A DNA stretch of 64,000 bases from Methylobacterium sp. (GTDB lineage: Bacteria; Pseudomonadota; Alphaproteobacteria; Rhizobiales; Beijerinckiaceae). Positions 49,514 to 56,517 of this stretch are shown one piece after another. Within the stretch, counting starts at the first letter, position 1, and each line of letters begins with the position of its first letter. The DNA lies in assembly GCA_002928875.1 (NCBI GenBank), contig PERO01000006.1, positions 62,001 to 126,000 of the forward strand, given 5' to 3'. Both the position numbers and the translations under genes were made by a program. The notes under the pieces were generated by a model. The model had not been told where the DNA came from. It searched no databases and worked only from the letters and a program-made list of their open reading frames with translations.

Positions 49514-51490
49514 TTGTATCACCTCGGCCTCCGTATGAACGAACGCGTTGTCCTCCGGCATGTTCCTCCTGGCGTCGTTCATCCGCCGGGCGATGCCGTT
49601 CCTCCGCGGCGGCCGGCGTTCCGCATGGCGGAAGTCCTGCTGGCCTGCGGGCTCACGCGGGAACGATTGCTGGAAGAGGCCGAGCGCGCGCAGGCCCTCG
49701 GCTCCGACCTGATCGATCTCGGCCTGGCCGAGGGCTGGATCGACGAGGAAAACCTGCTGCGCGAGATCGCCGCGCGGCTCGATCTGCGTTTCCTCGAAGT
49801 GACACCGCCCGCCGAGCCGGACACTCCGCTCGCCAGCGCCCTGCGCCTGCGCTCCTATCGCATTGTCGGCGAAGGGCCGGGCGAACGCTGCGTTCTGGCA
49901 CCGGGCGGCGCGATGATCCGCGCGCTGGCCGACGGGCGGCTCACGGCCCCGGCGAACCGGGTCGCCCTGGTGACGCGCCAGAGCCTGCGCGAAGGATTGC
50001 TGGCGAGCCAGGGGCGACGCCTCGCGAAAGAGGCCACGCGCACCTTGCCGCCCCGGTTTTCGGCGCGATGGCCCGAGACGGTCCGGCCCTGGCAGCGCGG
50101 ACCGCTCGTGCTGACGCTCCTCCTGTGCGTGCTGGGCGGGCTGGGATTGATCCTCGCCTTCCCCGCCCTGCTCACGGCGCTGACGCCGCTGCTGCTGGCT
50201 CCCGTGCTGATCGGCGGAGCTGTAACCGCCATCATCTCCGCGCTCGCGAGCCTCAGGCCGGTGGCGCGCCCGCCCGATCTGCCGGATGCCGCGCTGCCCG
50301 CCTACACGATCCTGGTGCCGCTCTACCGCGAGGCGGGCATGATCGACACGTTGCTCGCGAACCTCGCGCGCCTCGATTACCCGCGCGACCGGCTCGAGAT
50401 CCTGTTCCTGCTCGAAGCGGACGATCGGGAGACCGGCGAGGCTGTCCGGGCCCGGCAGGAGACGATGCCGGGCAACGTGCAGGTGATCGTCGTGCCGCCG
50501 GGGGAGCCGCGGACCAAGCCGCGCGCGCTGAATGTCGGCCTCGCCCTCGCGACCGGCAACCTGCTCGTGGTCTACGACGCCGAGGATGCGCCGGAGCCCG
50601 ACCAGTTGCGCCGCGCCGCCGCGACCTTCGCCGTCTCCGGGCCTCGCGTCACCTGTCTGCAGGCGAGGCTGGCCGTCGCCAATGCCTTCGACAGTCTTCT
50701 CGCCTGCCGTTTCGCCGTGGATTATGCGGCCCTGTTCGACACGATCAAGGCCGGCGCCGCCCGGCTCGGCTGGCCGGTGCCGCTCGGCGGGACCTCCAAT
50801 CATTTCCGCACCGAAGCCTTGCGCCGCGTCGGGGCGTGGGATGCGTGGAACCTGACCGAGGATGCCGATCTCGGCATTCGCCTCGCGCGGCTCGGACACC
50901 GCATCGAGGATCTCCCCTCCACCACCTGGGAAGAGCTACCCCCGACCCTCCGCCCCTGGATGGACCAGCGCACGCGCTGGCTCAAGGGCTGGATGCAGAC
51001 CCTGATCGTGCAGGCCCGCGTGCCGCGCGACCTTCTGGGCGAACTCGGCCCGTTCCGGCTGCTGGCGATCAGCCTTACCGGGCTTTCCGTGGTGCTCGGT
51101 GCGCTGGGCCTGCCGCTCTGCCTGCTGTCGCTGGGCCTGCGCCTCTCGATGGGTCTGCCCTTCCTCGAAGGCCCGAGCTTCGTTTTGGTCTCGGATATCC
51201 TGGTGATTGCAAGCTTTGTGGCGGCGCTGGTGCTGGAGATCGTGCCGCCGCTGATCGCGCTCAATCGCCGGCGATCCTGGCATCTCGCGCCGGCCGTGCT
51301 GCTCGCGCCGGTCATCTATATCCTGATCTCGGTCGCGGCCTGGCGGGCGCTGTTCGAACTCGCGCGCGACCCGTTCCTGTGGCGGAAGACCCCGCACGGA
51401 TTGATGAAACGCGCCGGTGGCCTTGGCCGCCTGCGGCCGACGGAGCCCGGGGGAGCGGATGAGAGGTTCGCAGGCCGAAGCCGCGCCTGA
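49514..51490 (+). CDS. Membrane glycosyltransferase family 2 protein with N-terminal MshEN/GspE-N domain
   Basis: A protein of up to 658 residues. Residues about 38-150 match the type II secretion ATPase N-terminal (MshEN/GspE-N) pattern: LIDLGLAEGWIDEENLLREIAARLDLRFLEV in overlapping parts. One or two membrane spans follow (LVLTLLLCVLGGLGLILAF). The GT2 domain has TILVPLYREAGMIDTLLANL, EADDRETG, YDAEDAPEPDQL (the DxD-like site), GGTSNHFRTEALRRVGAWD and EDADLGIRLARLG, and the processive-type QRTRWLKGWMQT. Three or four C-terminal spans complete it. It is likely a processive polysaccharide synthase regulated through the N-terminal domain. The start is a TTG at 49514 with GGAGG very close; the ATG at 49535 is an alternative. 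Confidence 0.85.
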   Translation: MYHLGLRMNERVVLRHVPPGVVHPPGDAVPPRRPAFRMAEVLLACGLTRERLLEEAERAQALGSDLIDLGLAEGWIDEENLLREIAARLDLRFLEVTPPAEPDTPLASALRLRSYRIVGEGPGERCVLAPGGAMIRALADGRLTAPANRVALVTRQSLREGLLASQGRRLAKEATRTLPPRFSARWPETVRPWQRGPLVLTLLLCVLGGLGLILAFPALLTALTPLLLAPVLIGGAVTAIISALASLRPVARPPDLPDAALPAYTILVPLYREAGMIDTLLANLARLDYPRDRLEILFLLEADDRETGEAVRARQETMPGNVQVIVVPPGEPRTKPRALNVGLALATGNLLVVYDAEDAPEPDQLRRAAATFAVSGPRVTCLQARLAVANAFDSLLACRFAVDYAALFDTIKAGAARLGWPVPLGGTSNHFRTEALRRVGAWDAWNLTEDADLGIRLARLGHRIEDLPSTTWEELPPTLRPWMDQRTRWLKGWMQTLIVQARVPRDLLGELGPFRLLAISLTGLSVVLGALGLPLCLLSLGLRLSMGLPFLEGPSFVLVSDILVIASFVAALVLEIVPPLIALNRRRSWHLAPAVLLAPVIYILISVAAWRALFELARDPFLWRKTPHGLMKRAGGLGRLRPTEPGGADERFAGRSRA

Positions 51491-51542
51491 CCGCGCTCCT
51501 GTCATCCGATCGGTTTGGAGCTTGAAGACCGGCGTCGCCGTT

Positions 51543-51713
51543 TCAGAAACAGAGCGCCAGCAGTCCCGACATCATGGCGCCGAACACCTCGCGCCCGGCC
51601 TGCGACCACAAGGCGATCGCGAGGCCCATGGCCGCGACGATGCCCACGGCCCAGAGGGCACGGTCGGCCCGTGGCACGGCGGCCGGCGTCGGTGAAGGTT
51701 CGGAAGCCGGCAT
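51543..51713 (-). CDS. Single-span membrane miniprotein, 56 residues
   Basis: A short frame with a clear ribosome site (AAGGAG six bases before the ATG at 51713). The product begins MPASEPSPTPAAVPRADRAL and then has one membrane span (ALWAVGIVAAMGLAIALW) and a second hydrophobic stretch ending GLLALCF. The N-terminal part is Pro/Ala-rich and probably cytoplasmic or periplasmic tail. It is convergent with the glycosyltransferase gene, 52 bases away. No family is recognised. Its small size makes the call less certain than for neighbouring genes, but the ribosome site and hydrophobic pattern argue for a real gene. Confidence 0.55.
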   Translation of the reverse strand: MPASEPSPTPAAVPRADRALWAVGIVAAMGLAIALWSQAGREVFGAMMSGLLALCF

Positions 51714-52051
51714 GCGAGGCTCCTTCGAGGTTCCACGTCATCCCCGGGCGCTGACCAACGAGGCGAGCCACGCGAAGGCGCTCAGGTCGCGATCTGCACC
51801 CGGATGGTCGGTTCTGTCAGCGGGCACCGGAAGGTCCGATCACCCGGTCTGGCACGGGAATGCACCCGTCATCCCATAGCTTCTTTGGCCAAAGCTGCCA
51901 AGATCGGCACCCCCGAACAGAGACGCGCCTCGATCCGCCGGTCGTCGACCACGCGTCACCGATAGAGGCGGCCGCCCGTGCCAGCCCTGGGCAAATGTCG
52001 GACAGGGCCGAACCGCTTGACCATTCGCCGCCGAACCCGCATCCGGCAAGG
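51714..52051. other. 338-base intergenic region without a recognisable gene
   Basis: This spacer carries the divergent promoters of the miniprotein and the YaiI-like gene. I see no coding frame with a ribosome site, no tRNA, and no strong hairpin beyond a TTGGCCAA palindrome near 51890. Nothing more can be supported. Confidence 0.6.
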
Positions 52052-52534
52052 ATGAGCGCGCCAACGACCATTCTCGTTTTCATCGATGCCGATGCCTGCC
52101 CCGTGAAGGACGAGGTCTACAAGGTCGCGGGCCGGCATGGCATCCGGACCATCGTGGTCTCGAACAGCTTCATGCAGCTTCCGCGCGATCCGCTGATCGA
52201 ACGGGTGGTGGTCGGCGCGGGGCTGGGCATCGCCGACGATTACATCGCGGAGCGCGCCCGGCGCGGCGTCATCGTGATCACGGCCGATGTGCCGCTGGCG
52301 GCGCGCTGCATCAAGGCCGGGGCGGATGTCATCGCGCCCAATGGCCGCGCCCAGACGGAGCAATCGATCGGACAGGCGCTGGCGACGCGCAACCTGATGG
52401 AGGATCTGCGATCCGCCGGACAGATCACTGGCGGGCCACGCCCCTTTGCGCCGAAGGATCGCTCGAACTTCCTCTCCGCGCTCGATCTGGCGATCGTGCG
52501 GCTGAAGCGGGCCGGCCTGACGCCGGAAGCCTGA
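52052..52534 (+). CDS. YaiI/YqxD family protein (UPF0178, DUF188)
   Basis: A 160-residue protein of the UPF0178 family. It begins [20 protein letters not shown], with the conserved D-A-D-A-C-P box, and has [36 protein letters not shown] in overlapping parts and the [12 protein letters not shown] end. The pattern of Asp residues recalls PIN-like nucleases, and the family is often grouped with them, but no activity is established. The ATG at 52052 has AAGG directly upstream. It is a single-gene unit. Confidence 0.93.
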   Translation: MSAPTTILVFIDADACPVKDEVYKVAGRHGIRTIVVSNSFMQLPRDPLIERVVVGAGLGIADDYIAERARRGVIVITADVPLAARCIKAGADVIAPNGRAQTEQSIGQALATRNLMEDLRSAGQITGGPRPFAPKDRSNFLSALDLAIVRLKRAGLTPEA

Positions 52535-52742
52535 GGCCGGTTCTCGCGATTAGCGCCGGCAGGCGGTCGATTTTTCGCCCCGGCCCCGCACCATCCGGGA
52601 ACATCAGGCTCGGGACGGCATTATCCATGCGGCCGAAGGCGCACAACGTGCTATGGAAGTGGGATGGTCCTGCCTCCTGCAGGCCGGAATGCCTGCCGCG
52701 CTATGACCCGCTCCGCGAGTCTCCGGCCTCAAGGGCGAAATC

Positions 52743-53876
52743 ATGCCACAGCCTTCCACAGCGCATATCGAAGCAGCGAGCACGCTGGCGATCGTCGTGT
52801 CGTCGCACGAGCCCCTGCTGCTTCTTTCCGAGAACCAGACCGTGATCGCGGCCAGTTCATCCTTCTGCCGCGCCTTCGACATCAACCCGGCGACCGTCTC
52901 GCGCTGCCCGCTCGACATGCTGGGCGACGGCGAATGGGCCATGCCCAAGCTGGCCTCGCTGCTCAAGGCGACGGCCGAGGGCATCGCGCAGATCGACGCC
53001 TACGAGATCGACCTGAAGCGGCCGGATCGCGAAACCCGGCAACTCGTGGTGCATGCCCGGAAGCTGGATGACGGCGACGTCGAACATATCCGGCTGCTTC
53101 TGGCCGTGACGGACGTGACCGCCGCGCGCATCGAGGCCCGGTTGCGGGACGACCTCGTCCGCGACAATTCGATGCTGCTCAAGGAAATCCAGCATCGGGT
53201 GGCGAACAGTCTGCAGATCATCGCCAGCATTCTCATGCAGAGCGCGAGGCGCGTTCAATCCGACGAGGCGCGCGGCCATCTGCACAACGCCCATCACCGG
53301 GTGATGTCGATCGCGGCACTGCAACGGCAGCTCTCGACCTCCAAGGGTGGAAATGTCGAGCTTCGGACGTATTTCAGCCAGCTCTGCCACAGCCTTGCGG
53401 CATCGATGATCGCCGATCCGGACCGGCTGTCGATCGAGGTGCGGGTGGATGACAGCGCCGTCCCCGCCGATGTTTCGGTGAGCCTCGGGTTGATCGTCAC
53501 CGAACTCGTGATCAACGCCCTGAAGCACGCCTTTCCCGACGAGCGGCCGGGAAGGATCCTGGTTGAATATGCCTCCTCGGGCCAGGACTGGCTGCTCACC
53601 GTCACTGATGACGGGGTCGGCATGCCGGCAGGGAGCGACACGCCGAAGGCGGGACTGGGAACCAGCATCGTCGAGGCGCTCGCGCGGAACCTCGCCTGCG
53701 AGATCCGGTTCAGCGATGCTGATCCCGGCGTCTCGGTGGCCGTCGGTCATCGGGCCGATGGCGAGCTTCGCGACCATCCGTCGAATGAAAACATTGCGCG
53801 GCCGATGCACGATCCTCGACCCGGCGGCGGAGCCGCGTCGCCTCCTTCCGGAACAGGGCAATCCGACGATGAATAA
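52743..53876 (+). CDS. Cytoplasmic sensor histidine kinase, HisKA_2/HWE-like, with PAS-like domain
   Basis: A 377-residue soluble kinase without membrane spans. Residues about 15-130 form a PAS-like domain (LLLLSENQTVIAASSSFCRAF). The dimerisation/phospho-acceptor region is LLKEIQHRVANSLQIIASIL with His151, typical of HisKA_2 kinases. The ATPase domain has VTELVINALKHAF (N-box), DDGVGMP and AGLGTSIVEALA. In alphaproteobacteria such kinases often feed single-domain receivers or the PhyR general stress pathway. The next gene, a single-domain receiver, overlaps the 3' end by 8 bases, so it is the likely partner. AAGGG lies eight bases before the ATG. Confidence 0.92.
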   Translation: MPQPSTAHIEAASTLAIVVSSHEPLLLLSENQTVIAASSSFCRAFDINPATVSRCPLDMLGDGEWAMPKLASLLKATAEGIAQIDAYEIDLKRPDRETRQLVVHARKLDDGDVEHIRLLLAVTDVTAARIEARLRDDLVRDNSMLLKEIQHRVANSLQIIASILMQSARRVQSDEARGHLHNAHHRVMSIAALQRQLSTSKGGNVELRTYFSQLCHSLAASMIADPDRLSIEVRVDDSAVPADVSVSLGLIVTELVINALKHAFPDERPGRILVEYASSGQDWLLTVTDDGVGMPAGSDTPKAGLGTSIVEALARNLACEIRFSDADPGVSVAVGHRADGELRDHPSNENIARPMHDPRPGGGAASPPSGTGQSDDE

Positions 53877-54285
53877 CGGCAAGGCGGTGGTGCTGGTCGT
53901 GGAGGACAACGCGATCGTCCGGATGGGCGCGGTCGATCTGGTGCTCTCGGCGGGCTATGAAGCACTCGAGGCAACGGATGCCGACACGGCCATCCGCATC
54001 CTGGAATCGCGCAGCGACATCGACCTCGTCTTCACCGATGTCCAGATGCCCGGCACCATGGATGGCCTGAAGCTCTCGCACTACATCCGGGATCGCTGGC
54101 CGCCGGTGAAACTGATCGTCGCATCCGGCGATGCCATTCTCGAGGAGAGCAGCCTGCCCGGCGGCAGCCGCTTCTTCGCGAAACCCTATGACAGCCACAC
54201 CATCACGGATGCCATGGCCCGCCTGCTCGCGCGCGACGATTCGATCGATCCCGCCGCGGCGGCGGACCATTCCGGCAAAGAATGA
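53869..54285 (+). CDS. Single-domain response regulator (CheY-like)
   Basis: A 138-residue receiver with no output domain. The acidic pocket is in LVVEDNAIVRMG, the phospho-acceptor is Asp57 in LVFTDVQMPGTMDG, and the switch residues are Ser in VASGDA and Lys in FFAKPYDSH. A 20-residue acidic tail follows. It is translationally coupled to the HisKA_2 kinase (ATGAATAA overlap). Single-domain receivers act by protein contact or as phosphate relays and sinks; the output here is unknown. Confidence 0.92.
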   Translation: MNNGKAVVLVVEDNAIVRMGAVDLVLSAGYEALEATDADTAIRILESRSDIDLVFTDVQMPGTMDGLKLSHYIRDRWPPVKLIVASGDAILEESSLPGGSRFFAKPYDSHTITDAMARLLARDDSIDPAAAADHSGKE

Positions 54286-54397
54286 CGGGTCCGATCGCCG
54301 CCCGAACCGTTGATGGACGCTGCGCGCCGCTTGCCCCGTTCGGGATCAGACGCTGTCCTGGTTGCAGGTCAGAACAGTTCGGGATACCGACGGCAAA

Positions 54398-55324
54398 TCA
54401 AGGTGATGCTCTATTCGATAGATACCATTGATACGTGCTGGCAATTCCATCTTCGAGTGCAATCTCCGGCTTCCAGCCCAACGCGTGCACGCGCGTGGAA
54501 TCCATCAGTTTGCGCGGCGTGCCATCTGGCCGAGACGTGTCAAAAATCAGTTCGCCTTGGTATCCCACGATCGATTTCACCATCGTCGCGAGTTCCTTGA
54601 TCGACAACTCGCTGCCCGAGCCGCAATTGATGTGCTCATACTCATCATAATGATTCAGGCAATGAAGGACGCCGCGCGCCAGGTCATCAACGTGCAAAAA
54701 CTCTCGCAATGCGGCTCCGGTACCCCAAACCACGACTTCGCTGACATTATTGATCTTCGCTTCGTGAAATTTTCGGATCAGCGCGGGTAGAACGTGACTT
54801 CTCTGGAGGTCGAAATTATCGTTCGGCCCATAAAGATTACACGGCATTACAGAAATATAGCGTCGGCCATATTGCTTACGATAGGCTTGACAAAGCTTGA
54901 TGCCGGCGATTTTTGCGATGGCGTACCACTCGTTTGTTGGCTCAAGTGGCCCAGTAAGCAAGCTTGACTCTTGAATAGGCTGGGGCGCAAATTTTGGATA
55001 AATACAAGATGATCCCAGGAACACGAGGCGATTAACCCCAGCCTCATGGGCACCATGAATTACATTTGTTTCAAGAACCAGATTGTCATAGATGAAGTTC
55101 GCAGCATAAGTCTCATTGGCGTAGATTCCACCAACCATCGCGGCTGCAAAAATTATTGCGTCGGGTTTGTTTTCATTGATCCATAACTGAACCGCCCGCT
55201 GATCGCGCAGATCAACAGTGCTTCGATCGACCCGAAGAACCTCATCATCGGTCTTTTCGATTTGCCGTACAAGGGCGGATCCGACCATCCCTTTGTGGCC
55301 TGCCACCCAGATTCGTCGCGACAT
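54398..55324 (-). CDS. fcl: GDP-L-fucose synthase
   Basis: A 308-residue short-chain dehydrogenase/reductase-type epimerase-reductase. The NADP motif GHKGMVGSA is at residues 9-17. The catalytic residues are Ser105/Cys107 in FLGSSCIYP and Tyr134-x3-Lys138 in EWYAIAKIAG, followed by MPCNLYGPNDNFD and REFLHVDDLA. It converts GDP-4-keto-6-deoxymannose to GDP-L-fucose. The ATG at 55324 has AAGGA upstream. Base composition and codon use are visibly AT-richer than in all neighbours (for example AAA, ATT and TTT codons). The usual partner, GDP-mannose 4,6-dehydratase, is absent from the window. The gene was probably acquired and may feed the surface polysaccharide. Confidence 0.94.
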   Translation of the reverse strand: MSRRIWVAGHKGMVGSALVRQIEKTDDEVLRVDRSTVDLRDQRAVQLWINENKPDAIIFAAAMVGGIYANETYAANFIYDNLVLETNVIHGAHEAGVNRLVFLGSSCIYPKFAPQPIQESSLLTGPLEPTNEWYAIAKIAGIKLCQAYRKQYGRRYISVMPCNLYGPNDNFDLQRSHVLPALIRKFHEAKINNVSEVVVWGTGAALREFLHVDDLARGVLHCLNHYDEYEHINCGSGSELSIKELATMVKSIVGYQGELIFDTSRPDGTPRKLMDSTRVHALGWKPEIALEDGIASTYQWYLSNRASP

Positions 55325-55474
55325 CAAAACGTCCTTGAAAGCCCAGAGGCAACTGCGCCTGATCGTGGTCAACCAACCGCGAGCGGAGAATTGCTGGAGG
55401 AGTCTAGCCCTATATGGATGACATTTCGAGCCCCGTTCAACCACGTTGACGCGCGACCTGTTCCCCGTCTCCGC

Positions 55475-56128
55475 CTATCGACGGGCGTTGGAGTTGACCT
55501 GATGTCGTGGACGCCAACGATCGTTCACCCGATTCAGGATACGCCGGAGCTGGAATAGCCCGGCGGCGAGGTAGATCGCGCTCGTTGCGATGAGCATCAG
55601 CGCTCCGCCCAGTTGCTGGTCGGCAATGGGCAGCATGCCCGCCAATGGCGGTTCACAGCGATAAAGTTCACGCGGGGACAGCGCGATCAGCGCGCCAAGC
55701 AGCGTCATGTGCATGCTGCTCACAAGCAGGGCGGCCACACCGGCCATCGCGAGATTGCCGCCCGCTTGCGTTCCGTCCGGCCTTTGCAGGGCAGATGACC
55801 AGAGCAGCAGCCCGCATCCGAGGAAACTCGCCTGCTCGAGGAGCATCATCAGACCATCGGAGCGCGCGGCATCATGCAGCACGGGCACATGCCAGAGCGA
55901 CACGACAACAAGCTCGAGCGCCGAAGCGAGGAGCGGCACGGCCGGCGAAAGGGGGCGCGCATGGCGGCTCGCCAGCCCCAGCGCAAGCAGCGGCGACGCC
56001 GCGGCGAGCACGCCAAGATGCATCAGCATATGGGCTGAGAAGGATGGCCCGGCCCATCGCGGCAATGGTCCCAGCCACACCAGGGCAAGGATCGTCAGGC
56101 CGGCGACAAAACAAACGCGGCGCATCAT
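55475..56128 (-). CDS. CtaG family cytochrome c oxidase assembly protein (caa3-type)
   Basis: A 217-residue polytopic membrane protein with six or seven spans, matching the caa3_CtaG (not Cox11) family: FSAHMLMHLGVLAAASPLLALGL carries the conserved histidines, SLWHVPVLHDAA the W-H-x-P motif, and SSMHMTLLGALIAL another histidine. The family is needed for assembly of caa3-type oxidases in Bacillus, probably in copper insertion. The ATG at 56128 overlaps the stop of the 130-residue gene (TGATG). It is the last gene of the four-gene leftward oxidase operon, after which lies the acquired fcl gene. Confidence 0.88.
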   Translation of the reverse strand: MMRRVCFVAGLTILALVWLGPLPRWAGPSFSAHMLMHLGVLAAASPLLALGLASRHARPLSPAVPLLASALELVVVSLWHVPVLHDAARSDGLMMLLEQASFLGCGLLLWSSALQRPDGTQAGGNLAMAGVAALLVSSMHMTLLGALIALSPRELYRCEPPLAGMLPIADQQLGGALMLIATSAIYLAAGLFQLRRILNRVNDRWRPRHQVNSNARR

Positions 56129-56517
56129 CGGCAAGAGACGGCGAACAGCGCTGGCAATGCCTGAAGGGCCGTCGCAAAAAGGCTGAGGCCCGCCAGCAGC
56201 AAAGCGGCATGGGCCAGGAAATGCGCGCGTCCCTCGGGGTCAGCCTTGTCCGTGCGGCGGTTTCGTTCGCGCTGAAATTCGCGCCAGGCCGGCAGGCTCA
56301 CCAGAATGATGGCGAGCAGCGCAACGCATGTGAGGCCGCCGATCCAGATCGGAATGGCTGGCTGCAGTTTCGTGCCCCGCGCGCAGGCCACGGCGGCAAG
56401 CCCGTAGACCGCCAGGAAATGCAGCGCCCAGGTTGTGGGCGCGAGAATGAGCCCGAAGAGCGATCCCTCATCCGGACGAAGTTCCGCCCCGTCTGCGCTG
56501 GTCTTGTCGCGGCTCAT
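56125..56517 (-). CDS. Small polytopic membrane protein of the caa3-type oxidase operon
   Basis: A 130-residue protein with three predicted membrane spans (FGLILAPTTWALHFLAVYGLAAVA, WIGGLTCVALLAIILVSLPA, and HFLAHAALLLAGLSLFATAL, each quoted in part or whole). It lies between the fused oxidase gene and ctaG, with ATGA-type overlaps at both ends. Its position matches that of a fourth small subunit or an assembly factor in similar operons, but no motif proves either. I do not recognise the family with confidence. Confidence 0.75.
   Translation of the reverse strand: MSRDKTSADGAELRPDEGSLFGLILAPTTWALHFLAVYGLAAVACARGTKLQPAIPIWIGGLTCVALLAIILVSLPAWREFQRERNRRTDKADPEGRAHFLAHAALLLAGLSLFATALQALPALFAVSCR

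Noticed and set aside
49352-50899. A 515-codon minus-strand frame opposite the MshEN-GT2 gene
   Set aside because: No motif and Gln/Arg/Gly-rich composition; the plus frame has a full GT2 domain and membrane spans.
54286-55474. A mobile element carrying the fcl gene
   Set aside because: No transposase, integrase, terminal inverted repeats or target duplications were seen at either side; only composition suggests transfer.
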